Notes: generated by a model not told the origin, from the letters alone. Positions 25,030-37,905 are shown, counted from the first letter of the stretch. The stretch: 64,000 bases of DNA from Scatophagus argus (GCF_020382885.2 NC_058495.1:24551127-24615126), one strand, 5' to 3'. Numbers and translations: made by a program.

Positions 25030-28000
25030 TTAGGACGCCTTGCCCAGCTCTATCTTCTTCTGGATGACCCGAGCCGAGTGGTAGATGAGCGAGTCGATCA
25101 GACCGGCCACTGCAGGAGTCGAGCAGACAGGAAGCAGAAGCGAGAGAAGGAGAGAGTCAGAGTTCATCCACTTTAAGCTCTATTCACGTTCACACAAAGC
25201 AGCTTCCTGCTCAGATCGAGGGACTGACCTGTAAATACTCCTCCAATGATGGCGCAAACGCCTGTCAAGAAGTGTGTGAACGATCTGAAAGGAGAGAGGT
25301 CAACAGTTTGAATGAGAGGCCAGTTAAGCTTCAGCCGTGCTCTAACTGACAGCTTTTATCATGCCAAGTCCTCCGCTGTCTCCTACCTGTGTTTCTCTGT
25401 GAATTTAACCATCATGGGCGACAGCTCATACAAAACAAACACGCCCGGCAGCCCCTGGTCTCCTATTAGCCCGTTGGCCACTTTCTCATGCCTGGTGACT
25501 GAGAACTGGTTTGTTTTTACCACCTGAAAAACAAAACAAAACAAAACAAAACACAACAACAACAAAACGGTTTTAGGCTGATGTGAAGGATTACATGTGA
25601 AACTTAAGGATCAGAAAAGATGGGGTATACAATGCAGTCAGTTTGATAAGGTCTGGAGTGAAACATAAACTTAGTCCAAGTTTGGACTCACCTCTCCATC
25701 GGTTTTCACGTAGATGGTGGGAACGATTTTCACAAAATACTGGTACATCATTGACGCTGTGGGGACACAAAGAAAATCCTTGTTGAACTAAAATATCAAT
25801 ACAGACACACAGAAGTTACTTGACTTCCTCATAGTTGCTAAAAATCTGTGATTTACTGCGAGCAAATGGTAGCACACAATGAAATAACAAAACCAATTTG
25901 AAGCAATGGATATTATTGAACATCAAAGAACAAACAATTACCAGACCAAAGTCCAAAAAAGTTGGATATTAATTAAAGAACACAAATATGAACAGCGGCG
26001 AGTTAAGGAGTGTGAAAATGAGATGTGAGGTGTCGTTACTGAGGTGTGAGGTGAGGCTGTTCAGATCCAGTTTAATCTACTCCAATAGAACAACACATCA
26101 TAGGATCAGTTGCTTTGTGATTAAAGCCGTTTCTCAATAGGACACGTTGGTTAGAAAGGTTGGCTGAAGGTAGGCCATGCAGTAAAGTGAATGAACCACT
26201 GAGCGGCGCTGTTCAGCACGTCTTCCACGTTACTTCTCTTCTTTAATTGCTTCCTCTGTCTTTTTCCTCTTCCTGTATCCGGTTATGGAAGTCTGCTAGA
26301 GAGACATTTAAACGCCGCTGCGCTCAAATATACGATAATCTTCCGCATAGGAACCAGAAAAACGACCTCGTTTCAAACACATAGTTCAAGGTAAGGCCAA
26401 TTTAATCAATAATTTAATTACTAATTTCAATGAATGCGTTAATCTGAGACGATGATTTACCGGTGGAAACGCCTCATGTTTATCTGTCAAGGCCACAGGT
26501 GACGTTAGCCCACCAGCACGCTAAGCTAGCACAACAAACGATTTGCTGGAATAAAGAGTGAATTTCACTTAATTAACGTTATTGTTTCGGCACTGAGTGG
26601 TTGTTGTGTGAAGGCTGCAGTAAAACAAGCCGCTGGCAAACACAAGTGTTAGCCTAGCATACGAGCTAATTCAGTAACACTGACTTTACGTTACAGGCTC
26701 AGCGACACAACTTCATCGTTAACGTTAACCAGCAGCCTAACTGTCAGATATTCTTAGTTAAGTCTACGTGAGCAGCTAGTTGGATTGCCAGCCGTGTAAC
26801 AAGCAAACAGACAGTATGAACTTGTTACATAACAGTAAATTGCTGTTTAGATGCAAAGGTCAAATGTCTGTTAGGAAGCTGAAATTTCTACAGCTTTTTT
26901 TTCGAGGCATCACAGAGTGTCCTAAAATCATACTACATATTATCGTTTATTACGCTCGGGTGCTTGATGATCTGTTTAATGTCTAACCCGTCTTCTGTCC
27001 GTCTCTCCTCTCCAGATGCCAGTGGCTGTAGGTCCATATGGCCAGGGCCAGACCCAGCCCAGCTGTTTTGACCGGGTCAAGATGGGCTTCATGATGGGGT
27101 TTGCAGTAGGAATGGCGGCTGGCGCCATGTTCGGCACTTTCTCCTGTCTCAGGTAACACTGAACTGAGTGTACATCCACCTTTTGCTTTCTTGTCCAGTT
27201 TTATGTATTAAAAAATAATAATAATTTGAACAGCCACCTGCTCTGAGGCTCAGTGTGTTAGGGCACCAGGTGTAGTTGATGGTTTTGTGTCCTACGATTT
27301 ACCATAAATGTGGTCAGTAGTGGACGTTCTGCTGCATACAATTCAGAAGTATTAGGATAATGTCTCTGAATAATCTCTAGTTACCTCAACAGTGAAAAGA
27401 GTCTTCACTATGCTGAGTAATATCAGCCTGGTCCCATCTTCATTGTGTACATCTCATGTTTTTTTATTTTCTTTAAACAACTCACACAAGTCTGCTGTTG
27501 TGCACTTTGACGGCTGTTTGAAAAACAACGGAGCCAATCAGGACAATGTGAACAAGTTAGGCAGAAAAATTTTGTTATATGAATGAAACCAAATTTAATT
27601 TTTGATTATCAGGCTATATTAATATTAAAAATGAAAGTTTTGGATCGTCTCCATCGATTCAAACAACATGCAGATTAAACACTGAACCTTGCAAAGGTGT
27701 ACACTGTTATTTAAAAGCCTCATCAGCTCAGAGTTGCCTGACACGCTCCTGACCTTCATTTGCATATTCAACAGTTTGTAAGTCTACTTTTCTGGTATCA
27801 TAAACTTCAAACCAAAGACTGAAGGTCACGTTGCTCAACAAGAACAAGATACCGACTGCTCACTTTAAACACAAACTAGACAAACAACTATCTCTTCTGT
27901 CTGTAGGATCGGCATGCGTGGCAGGGAGCTGATGGGAGGAGTAGGGAAGACCATGATGCAGAGCGGGGGGACGTTTGGCACCTTCATGGCCATCGGCATG

Positions 28001-31000
28001 GGCATCCGCTGCTGAGGAAGACGAGGAACAACCACCTCCACAACACAACTGTACAGCTCTCGGACTCTTCCATTAACTACAGCAGCAGCTCTCCGCCTGC
28101 TCCATGCTGTCGCACTCTCAACCAGCAGTCTAGTTTTGTCAATAAAAGTTCTGATACATCAAATGCTTTTCGGCGTGGATTTGTGACGCTTTCCGATGCT
28201 GCCAACATCCTGGTCAGCGCAACAGACACAAAAGTGGAGGAGAATTCCCACTTTTTCTCTGCTCAGTTTAATTGTACAGCACTTCCCTGGTCTCCTACAC
28301 TGTGGCTCCTCTCTCTGACTGTTGAAGTTGTTGTCAGACTGAGAAGTCTAGTCCACATTCAGTCTCAAACCACTTGACATTTGGGTGTAAGTCAGTGCAC
28401 TTCTGTGACAGTACACAGTAACTGCACTTTACAGGGTCTCATGAAACAAATAGTCATATTATTGGCTGTTTAATATCCAACGAAAAGGTTTTCCGAATCA
28501 TAGACACGAGAGAATGTAATTTACCGTAATTTGGTTCCAAATTATCCATGTAGGTCACGATGAAGCCTCCACTTTAAATACTTAATGTTGCACTGCTGCT
28601 TGTTGTATTATTCCTACCAGAATCATATTGAAAAGCATAAAAGCACTGACCTTGTGGCGCTGTGACGTTTGTGTTGTCCAGAGGATTAACGATGCCTGGG
28701 TAATCTTTACCAAACGACAGATGTTTTATCAAATGGGTCATGTTTATCTGGAGAAAGAAGAAGACGTTGACAGACTTCAGCAACAAGCAGGTCTGTTAAA
28801 AATGTCTCATTTTCCAGCTTTTTGTCCTTGTAAAACATCAAGGCAAGTCTTTTCCCAGCATTAAAAAGGGACATGTAATGTGACCTGCTATTGTATTACC
28901 ATTCAGTTAACTCAAGTCTTGGGATAAACAAAAGGAAAAGCTATCAAACAAAATAGTCACAAAGACTACAAATCTGTTAGGATACACTTTTGCAAATATA
29001 AAGTTACTAAAAACAAAGAAACATTATCAGTCCATTTACTTACGTTGTCCAAGCCAAAACTCTGCAGGTCATGTACTGCAAACAAAACACAACACGTCAC
29101 TTAACTTGTTGATTCCAAATGCCTCAAATACACAATCAGTAAAGAAATTTGTGATTGGTTACTGCGCACTGATTCAGCAGTTCAGTCTGGTTAGTGAACA
29201 GATGAAAGGCAGGAAATAAAAAGTTAAAATCTGCAGGTCACGTCTGCTCTCGGGTTGCTTTGCCTCTGACCTTTGACCTCCACTGAACGTGACTGTTTCA
29301 TTCACGAGGCGTCTGGTTTGAGGCATCTGTCACTTAGTTTAATGCACAAACGTAACCAGCCTTGACCCACAAAATTAAATATTTGTGAAAATGCTTAAAA
29401 CTGACCAAATAACTAGAATTCTAAGATTTCAGGTGGGACGTCACATTGAACACAGCAGCTCCTCCAAACACACAAAAACAAAGCAGATTTTTCAGTCAGA
29501 CTTTGATCAACCTTCAGAGGTTCAGTTCAGTCTGCTCAGTGGTGTGAATTCGTCAGCTTAACACTCTGAACGGCACCATCACACGTTCAGCAGACGTCTA
29601 CAGAAGGAGCACAGTCACACAGTGGATGAGAAAAGTCCGTCTTCAGTATCAACATACTAAGCGGAAACAGTCAGATTTCTTCAGCCTCAGAGTCTTCGGT
29701 CATATTTGGGTTCACTGTTTATAAAATAAATAATAAATAATATAAAATAAATCACAACTGAGCAAAATTTGTGCCTCCAGATTTGTGTGCTTGATCCTGT
29801 GTGATGAATATCACTGCATATTTGAAATGAGTAACTCGCAGTATTTTCCCACAGGCTACTGTACTCGTACGAGGCCACTCCTCAGTAAAGTTTGTAGGTA
29901 TTTACACAATTTAAAACAAAACTGCAAATAAAGATGCACTTACTTTCCACAGCGTGTACTGCAGAAAGAAGAGAGAAGAGTCACTATAACGATGCAGGCA
30001 GACAACAAACCACGTTATGTTAATGGACGGGGGGAGGGGAGGGGGAGGTGGCACAAGGGGCTGCACAACACCGACAAAAGGTTTTTCTTTTTAATCTGAT
30101 CTTATTAAGACATCAACATATGATGGCACAAGATTTGGTATTTGGTATTAAAAGCTCAAATATCCAAATTGATTTACAAGAGATTTGACATGACAGCAGA
30201 ATCTCACTCTTTCTTTTTTGGTGTGTGTGTGCCAAACAAAATATGCTTTAGCAAATATTGTGTATGAATTCTGTCAGGGTCATCGTGCAGCCCCAAACAC
30301 AGGAGGCAGCGCTGAACCGTTTCACAGCCGGTCCAGACTAAAGGGAGCAGAATCAGGATGAGGCTGATTTATTTCAGCTGCAGCCACGCTGACAGTCCTC
30401 AGCACAAGTGATTCTTGTCTCTTGTTTCTGCTGCTAAGCATTTAAATACGACACTGAAGAAAATAAATGAAACACATTCAGTGGGGTGAACTTATCTCTC
30501 AACACAGAGCCGGAGATCAGAGGACGCCGCCGTGTTCAGGCGAGGAAACTAACAGTGACAGCCATTAAGTGCAGCTCAGACTTCAGCCACTCGCACGCTT
30601 GTCATCAACCTACAAGACCTTCGTCACAGCTGAAGATTACCAGCCAAGCTCTCCGTTTCAGAAGCCAACTTATGTTTTGTTCAGATTAGAAGCAGCCTAC
30701 TGTGGCTCTTTTTCCTCCTGAGGTGACTGTTGGAGGAGATTTGTTTGAACTTTATGATGGCTGACTGCTGTTAATTTCCTGCTCTGGTTTTATGTGCAGA
30801 TGGGCAAAACTTTATAGTCGGCAGGCAAAACAGAGCAGCCCAGTCAAGACAACAACAAAGACCAAAAGTGATGCAAAATGATGATGGCAGAGCAAAAATC
30901 GGCAACAGCAGTCAAAGGAATGAACAAATGAGGGGAGAAAAAGTCGACAAATGCAGAGAAGAAGCAGGGACAAAATGTGAGAAAATGGAGCTTTCTAGAG

Positions 31001-34000
31001 TTAAGAATAATTTGTTACTAGTTAGTGTCTGCTGACGTATCAGGTGATGTGCAAAAGAATTTCACCAGTTTGGTTTCAGTGTAGTCATTCAGTCCTGCCA
31101 TGTCCAAAATGATTTTTCACTCTTGATATGAAATCATCTGGACAGAAACTGTGAACTTGGATGAAGCAGGGAACACCTGAACACCAGCTGTAGAAACCTT
31201 GAAAACCTGCTGCATGTGACATCCAGTCATTTTCCCTGTGATTAAGGTCACAATTATTATCTATTTGTCATTTATTTCTACACTAAATGAAATGAAATGC
31301 AGCTTCAGCCTCCAAAAAAGGTGAGCCAACACAATTTGAGCTCAGATTATGAGCTAAGGGGCTTTTTACAGCACAACACATGAAACCTTTTCAAAACCAA
31401 ATAACATTTTCAGTGAAAAAACCCCAAACTCATTCCAGCATTAGTGGTGCATATTCATTTCTTTGTGATTTTGATAACGTGTGACTAAACTGTAACTCAA
31501 ACTTAATCAACGCTGACATTTGCTGTGAGACATCTTTTACACGGCTCACCTGGTGAGTCAATAACAAAATGTCCAACAAGTTGACAGAACGTTTGAAAAT
31601 GTAACAACACAACATTCGACAGGATGAAGTAAATCATCTACGAGCTGCTGCCTGACCCTCACCTGCGTGAGTCAGACAGCCGAACGACAAGACAACACCG
31701 AGTCCTCAGCATGCAGTCGGAGAGCCGGACAGTTTTGGTTTACGAATGTTTTGTTAAATGATGTGAACGATGGACGATGAATGAACGGAGATAAACATGC
31801 TTAACAAGTCAAACGTTTCTGAACACCCGTTTGCTTCAGCCCTTTGGGGGTAAGTGACACACAAGCAAGAAGAGAGAAACATAACTCAGATGTGAAGCTG
31901 ACTGGAAAGCACCCGACGACGGGAGACTCGTTTGTGAACCACAAACAGACAGAGCGTTTCCACACAGCCGCCTGCACGTACTGCTGTAAGTGAGTCGGCA
32001 GAGCAGCTTTGTGTCTCTAGTCTTAATTTTGGATATCAAGTTGTGATTTGAGTCTCACTCAAAGACGTACAACTGGGTGTCCAAAAACCTCTGAATGTTC
32101 CTGTGTGTGCGTGAGCAGGGAGGACAAACAGCAGGTCTTACCGTGGACATGAGACTGCTGGAAACTTTTCCCAGGAGCAAAGTGGAAATTTCCTGCCACC
32201 TGAGACACAAACAAGAGGACACGTTTCATAGGGAATAATCCTTTCAGTATGGTGTTTAGACCACTGTCCCGCACATGTAAAGAAATTTCAAGAATGAAGT
32301 CACAGAATCATGAGCTTGGTGTGTTTTAAAAGCAAAGTGTTGTATGTTATTAAGCATTTCCCCCATAATCCGTATGCACTGTAAAGGTAATTGTTGCTTC
32401 GCTTGAAAAACACACGAGGAAAAGTTCAAACATGGCATGCGACTGTTCTTATCTTCTTCCTGCGCGCCTCTTATCAAAAGAGCAAGAGTCGATTTACTAT
32501 ATTACACCCACTCTGCAAATTCAGGATGTCACGTGTTAAACTAGTCACTAGTTACCTTGTTGACCTCCAGGAAGCCGTAAACCTGGCAGCCTTCGTTCTT
32601 CTGCTCCTGCATCTTCTGCGTGAAGCCCTCCCTCTTGCACTGCTCGATGGTGTCAGCACTCTTGAATGCCCAGCCTCGCCGCCGGTACGCCTCCCGCACG
32701 TCATCACAGGTGTTACAGCATCTGCATGTGCACACACACACAGCGAGCAGATGGCAAGGCGAGTTAACACACAATGACACAGAAATCTTAAAGACAGAGT
32801 GACACGTGTGTGTGTGTGTGTGTTTGTGTCTTACTTGAGGTCGTCGGTCTCGGCTCCATAGCAGCTCTCACATCTGTTTGGGTCCAGTGTACTGGGGTCG
32901 AACACCTCACCGTCGTCAGCCACGCCGAGTTCTACACACAAAACACGTAAATGCGGAGACTCGGGCAAAAAAAACAAAAACAAAAAAAAAAAAAAACAGA
33001 GCACGACTTTTGGTTTGAACATCTGCCAACAGCTGTGGCTCAGCGTCAAATATCAGAGTAAAGTCAGCGTTTACCGTGTTTCTCTGCCTCGATGGTGACG
33101 GGTTTGAAGTCTTTGTCCAGCCGCTGTTTGAACAGATTGTGTTCAACGTCCAACTGCTGCTCGCCGGCCACATCCATTGCATCTATACTAAGATCTGAGC
33201 AACATAAATGAAAAAAAGAAAGAAAGAAAGAGTGGGGAGGGTGAGGGGTTGACCATAGCTGTGTCGTCATTAGCATGTTAGTCTCATCAGGCTGAAGCAG
33301 CGACCTAACAGCGGTGGGACTTACAAGCGCAAGGCATGTGAGGGAAAATGACGTCGATGTTGATCTTCAGTTTGTCTCCTCGCGACGTGTCGACGTACAG
33401 CTCAGGGTGAACCTGCAGGGGACAAACAGCGAGGACGAACTTTCACTCAGACATTCTGTCAAAACACGTCACGCCTGGCGCATTTAACCGTAAATAACCC
33501 ATTTTACTGCCCCAAAGCAAGAGAAAATTAGTCAAAAAGCAGTTTGTAGTCAAAAACCTCCTCTGATGGGATTTCCTATATACAGGGCAATACGGCTGTT
33601 ATCTGCACAATATATGATTCTGTCAAACAGAGGCATCAACTGACAGCTTTGTGGTGTGTTGGGGAAGCAGGACTCTCAACAGTCACTGTCACATGCTTAA
33701 AGTGAGTGAAAACGTGTCAGTAAAGTGAATGTTAAAACTGTTATGACCACAGTGTTGGCTGTTTTCACACTTGTGTGACACTGAGCATTTTCAGTACGTT
33801 TGTGTGACCACACTCATCAGACCAGTCTGACAGGAAATGTTACCCAAAGGTTGCAAGCTTTTTAGAATTGACTGCAGGGAACTTTTACTTTCATCATTAT
33901 CTCAGTTTGGCATGTTTTAATAATCTTCAACTTTCACCGCCTGAAAAGAAAAGTTTAAGAACAAGCCGACATGAACTTAATGACCTGTCAGCTATTTTTC

Positions 34001-36163
34001 ATTTTACAACCATGATTCCTTTTTGACATCTGACTCAACTGAAAACACTTCAACCTACTTCAATACAATCTTATTTTTAGTTTACAGATGTGTGAGGTCT
34101 CCTGACAGCTTGAAATCACACAGGGCAAAAAACCCACACTGTTAATGCCTACAGTGGGCAAGAAAAAAATTGTAATTTTAAGACTTTTTTCACTTCTTCC
34201 ATGGACTTTTTAGGGAATTGATTTGAAAGCTTTTTAAAGACTTTTCAAGGCCTGCAAATACCCTGAAAGAAACCCGTCTTATCACTAAACGAGGCTGTGT
34301 GAATGTGCAGACTCGCCGGCCTGCCTGGACACGCCACACCGACCAAAGTAAAATGGCAGCACACACGTCATTTTTCCTCCCAGTTGCGCTTTGAATTCAA
34401 TTTCACCTGGAACGTTTGGACCACTCGAGGAGGATATCAAATAATGAGGGGACGCGGATGAACTCACCTCTTTAGTGAGATAGTACTGCAGCTCGGAGAC
34501 GAACAGGATTAACATGATGACACCGCTGACGAGGGTCACTGCAGACACACACAGGAAGTTCAAACTGTGACAGCGAGAATTTAAAAGGAATAAAAAAAAA
34601 TCTCCCTGATCTTCTTCTAAAACGTCATATTTTATCAAAACAAGATTTAAATGATGTTTTTCGTCTTTCGAAAGACGCTGTGATCCCTCTGCAACTTACA
34701 TACGTTTGATCTCCTCTGTTGCATTTTGGCTCTCGAGAAGATCAAGCTGTAAAGATGATTGTTTAACATTCTGGTAACGTAAGCTACTGCTGGTCCTGTT
34801 AGCAAACAATACAAAACTCCATGAAATATCTAATTGATTCAGGACTAACTGCTGTCTGATAGAAAAGTACTCCTGTCAGTGTGAAGCTCAGTGTCCCCTG
34901 AGCAAAGTGCGATGATGATCAACAGTAAAAGAATGAAAGACAAAAACAAAATCATTGATTAAAACAAAAGGCGGCAGCTTCTCATTACATTCTTAACAAT
35001 GAAGAACATTATTTCACTGTTTTTGCTTTACTTTTTGGTTTGTCTTTTCGTGTTACCCAACAGTTCTAACCTTAAAGATGTAACACTTTTCAGTGATCTA
35101 AAAAAGAAAAGCAGCAAATGACAACTAAATTAGTCTGAAGATAAAGAGCACACCAGAACTGTTGTTGACTAGTTTTATGTTTATATCATTAGAGCATTAA
35201 GTGACAGCCTTCCTAGAAGTTAAACTGAAAACTGAAAACCAACACAGCAAGGCAACAGTTTCCATTCAGTTTGTTGTGGTGAATAACAGTAAGTCCATTA
35301 AATCCTGTAACATCCAGCAGTTTGGTTGTTCAATAACCTGCACGTTCCTCATAAAAAGGTGCTCCTTTGTGAGTGGAAACGACCTGCTTACTTGATCAAC
35401 AAGGTTGATGACTCAAATTGAGTACATCTAGAAAATTCAGTTTAGATATTGTAATGTGTATAATGTTGATAGCTTTTCGAGTGTCGCCTCTCTAATCTCT
35501 TAGTTAATCTTTACTTAATTCCATTCAAATTGTTTGCAGCTGGTAGTTTATTCCCACAGTTTATCTGTTTTCCTACCTCAGCCTGCCTCTGCCCTGCTGT
35601 TGCATGTGAATTTCCTTTTTCCAAGCCTCCAAACCTTAAATGCACCACCAACATCCAATACTAAAGCACAGCAGCGTGGTTTGTAAAACTGCCACCAGTC
35701 AAGTGTTCATGTTATGCTGCCAATGGGATAAAACGTGCAGAATCACTGGTTTTGTCCTTTACATTAACTATGGGGTAAGAATGACTTGATATCCCAAGTT
35801 TCTGTGAAAATATATCTTCTGTCATGTATAATGTTGCATTTTTTCACTAGCCTTGTCGTTATGTTGCTCTATTATTAAGTGTTAAACGTGTCTGTTTTGT
35901 TGCTGTACGTTTCTCCCAGCGCTATGAGCCTAATGTTAAGACTGTAACCGGGTGTAACTTATATTTTTTACAATTTAAAGAAGAAACGATTCAGTTAGCC
36001 TTGTTGTTAGCCGGAGCGGCTAACACCCTGAGTGTCTGAATGGCTGCTGCTCTCTGGTAAATTAAAGCCTCTCACCGGTCGCTCCTCCCCACGTCTTCAC
36101 CCGGAAATCTTCCAGAGTCTTGGGATAAGCGTCAAACTGTTTCAGCTTATTTAACGTGTCCAT
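25030..36163 (-). CDS. ergic3: ERGIC3, ER-Golgi intermediate compartment protein 3 (13 coding exons)
   Basis: Membrane protein of the ERGIC-53/Erv46 family that cycles between ER and Golgi and helps sort cargo. Coding exons, in transcript order: 36163-36076, 34538-34468, 33412-33325, 33194-33075, 32931-32835, 32721-32556, 32199-32142, 29075-29044, 28747-28651, 25756-25692, 25523-25387, 25284-25229, 25109-25030. All introns are GT-AG, the frame closes exactly and the product is 384 aa (human about 383). Visible parts: N-terminal [15 protein letters not shown], first membrane segment about residues 30-49, a lumenal domain with the cysteine-rich CESCYGAE and CCNTC motifs, a second membrane segment about 342-365, and a short tail ending KKIELGKAS. 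The start is the first ATG after a CCAAT/ETS promoter. An optional 15-nt exon lies between exons 7 and 8. The intron between 28651 and 25756 contains romo1 on the other strand. Identification is by recognised family sequence and is very secure. Confidence 0.97.
26270..26390 (+). promoter_or_regulatory. romo1: Probable romo1 promoter and noncoding first exon
   Basis: The coding part of romo1 begins at a splice acceptor, so a noncoding first exon is required upstream. The best donor is AAG followed by GTAAGG at 26391. It is preceded by a short segment with a pyrimidine-rich/ETS-like stretch (TTCCTGTATCCGG near 26270) and CpG-containing sequence. The exact transcription start is not visible. Confidence 0.5.
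27016..28015 (+). CDS. romo1: ROMO1, reactive oxygen species modulator 1 (two coding exons)
   Basis: Small mitochondrial inner-membrane protein, linked to ROS production, cristae organisation and the TIM machinery (family knowledge). Coding exons 27016-27152 and 27907-28015 join in frame to give 81 aa; the human protein has 79, and the extra two residues lie in the N-terminal GQGQTQP segment. Visible features: N-terminal MPVAVGPYG, Cys17, a glycine- and methionine-rich membrane helix about 23-43 ([18 protein letters not shown]), the basic loop GMRGREL, a second glycine-rich stretch and the C-terminal GIRC. The ATG sits directly at a splice acceptor (CCTCTCCAG before it), so there must be an upstream untranslated exon, probably ending at the AAG/GTAAGG donor at 26390. 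The gene lies wholly inside an ergic3 intron in antisense orientation. Confidence 0.97.
28141..28146 (+). promoter_or_regulatory. romo1: romo1 polyadenylation signal AATAAA
   Basis: AATAAA lies 126 bases after the romo1 stop codon and is followed by T-rich sequence (ATGCTTTT). This implies a 3' end near 28160, about 490 bases short of the ergic3 exon that ends at 28651. romo1 transcripts should therefore stay inside the ergic3 intron. Confidence 0.75.
29944..29958 (-). other. ergic3: Optional 15-nt microexon of ergic3
   Basis: On the minus strand a pyrimidine-rich tract ending in TGCAG is followed by 15 nt and then a perfect GTAAGT donor. Inserted between exon 7 (ends at 32142, phase 1) and exon 8 (starts at 29075), it keeps the frame and changes the junction from SHVHVHDLQ to SHVHVHAVEIHDLQ. 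This makes a 389-residue isoform. I recall a human ERGIC3 isoform with the same five-residue insertion, which supports it as a conserved alternative exon rather than a chance match. The UGC next to the acceptor resembles the binding motif of the microexon factor SRRM4; that regulatory link is inference. Confidence 0.85.
29959..32141. other. ergic3: Large ergic3 intron before the microexon
   Basis: 2.2 kb of intron with no repeat or nested gene recognised. A short GT run lies near 30222. Confidence 0.6.
34539..36075. other. ergic3: ergic3 intron 1
   Basis: 1.5 kb AT-rich intron. No exon, repeat family or nested gene recognised. Confidence 0.6.
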
Positions 36164-36239
36164 TTTCTACACCAGAAAACCACAGCTAAACACAACCGCT
36201 GCCGACAGATTCCTACACTCCAGACACACATCAGTCCTG

Positions 36240-36290
36240 CGCTTTCACTTCCGGGACACACGCGGGGCACGGCACAACCAATCACCGCAG
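36240..36290 (-). promoter_or_regulatory. ergic3: ergic3 proximal promoter with ETS and CCAAT motifs
   Basis: About 80-120 bases upstream of the ergic3 start codon there is an ETS-type motif, CCGGAAGTG on the minus strand (36246-36254), and an NF-Y type CCAAT box, AACCAATCA on the plus strand (36276-36284), in locally GC-rich sequence. No TATA box is evident. This is the usual layout of a TATA-less housekeeping promoter. The transcription start itself cannot be fixed from sequence alone. Confidence 0.6.
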
Positions 36291-36519
36291 GCCGCGTAAT
36301 TTTGTCTTTTTTTTTTCTTTAACAGGAAAAGTGCGTGAATATACAACATAAACAATAGAAGAAGAAAAAGAAGAAGAAACAAGACGTCACGAACAATCAA
36401 AATGGACGTACAAAATACAAAAAATATAAAAAATATATACACACAGGTATCAGCCAGGCGAGATGTTTTTTAACGTTTCAGTGAAAATACATGTGATTTT
36501 TAAATTTCACATTTAAATA

Positions 36520-36529
36520 TTTATTTATT
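36520..36529 (-). promoter_or_regulatory. hesx1: Candidate hesx1 polyadenylation signal
   Basis: Two overlapping AATAAA signals on the minus strand (TTTATTTATT on the plus strand) lie about 450 bases after the hesx1 stop codon. They are only about 230 bases before the ergic3 promoter motifs. They are the best 3'-end signals between the two genes, in otherwise AT-rich noncoding sequence. Confidence 0.5.
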
Positions 36530-36976
36530 TTGTTTAAGTCAATGCTACATTTATATAGTCTTTGTTTTGTTATTTTTTTTTCAACATAATGGAGGTTTTT
36601 TTTCATCAAAAAGTATGGACACAAACCTGAACAGATTCCCATACTTCCACACATACATACATAGAGGAGAAACATATTCACATATTAAGACACTTTATAT
36701 TACTGAGCATTAAACAAACCAGTCCAGAACATATCTAATGCCAAAAAGTCTGAGGGCATATCTGCTTGCTTTTATGGACAGATAAACCGGTTTTTGTGTC
36801 ACCTCATGTAAACATTAAATCCTGTTTGCTAAAAATCCTTATCATCACAGATTTGAAAAAAGCCATAAACAAGCAGTTGGAAAGAACAAGAAAGACACAA
36901 GCTGGTAGAAACTGGTGAATAAGTGTACACGTCAACAGCCAATCCTCGCATCAGGAACAGGATGACCTCATTAGCC

Positions 36977-37905
36977 TCACTGCTTCTCTTCATCCACTTC
37001 AAGTTGGAGACGCAAGGCGACCCGCTGGGCGAGCTCCAGGTCGCCTTGTACTTCCTGCCTGGTCTTCAGTTGATCGACGACCTTGTGTCTGACCCCAAGG
37101 TCAGCCACAGCTGTCTGAACCAGCTGCAGACGAGTTTCTCTGAGGGAACGCCTCAGCTTGGCCCGCCGGTTCTGAAACCAGATCTGAGAGAGAAAGAGAG
37201 GAAAAGAGAGGAAATAAGATTCTTGAATTTCCCTCGGGATCAATAAAGTATCTATCTATCTATCTATCTATCTAATTGTCTTTTTTTTAATCCCATGCAT
37301 TCTTCTTTCGAATTCTGACTCTGATTTGCAAAACCTGGTGCCAAAAGCTGGTACCCACAATGCAACCCTCCCATGCCTCCCATGCCGTTTTGCTATTGAA
37401 TGCTCTTTTTTTGGTCACGTTATCGGCTTCTGCCGGACTGGACTGGTGGACAGTATTTTAATCAAAGCACTAGATGGTAGCATAAAAGAGCTTGTTGATA
37501 ACAAATACATTAGACTTAAGTTAATGTTAACGAAGTTCAACAGACTGAAAGTTGACCACAGCGTCCTTTGGACACCCATTTTGTTGCACTGGATGGTAGA
37601 AGTAATATCCTGTTGGTATGGTTTGTTAACGTACTTTTATGGATGGAAACATTTCCCCCTAAAATCAGCCTGACATATCTGGCTGATTTTGATTTCCACT
37701 GGATTTTAACATTATGTTCTTTGGGTTTAAACAGAGTTTGTAATGACTAATCTTAATTTCAGAATCAGTTTTGAGTAAAGTTCTCAGCGTGTGCTCTCTG
37801 AACCTGAATTCGGTCTTCGTCCAGGTCGAGTTTCCCAGCCAGCTGCTCCCTCAGCTGAATACCTGGATAACAGTTCACCTGAAACACCGTCTCCAGCACA
37901 TTCAC

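Noticed and set aside
34285..34638. 117-residue open frame on the minus strand covering ergic3 exon 2
   Set aside because: It is exon 2 read through into both introns; the spliced model with exact frame closure is better.
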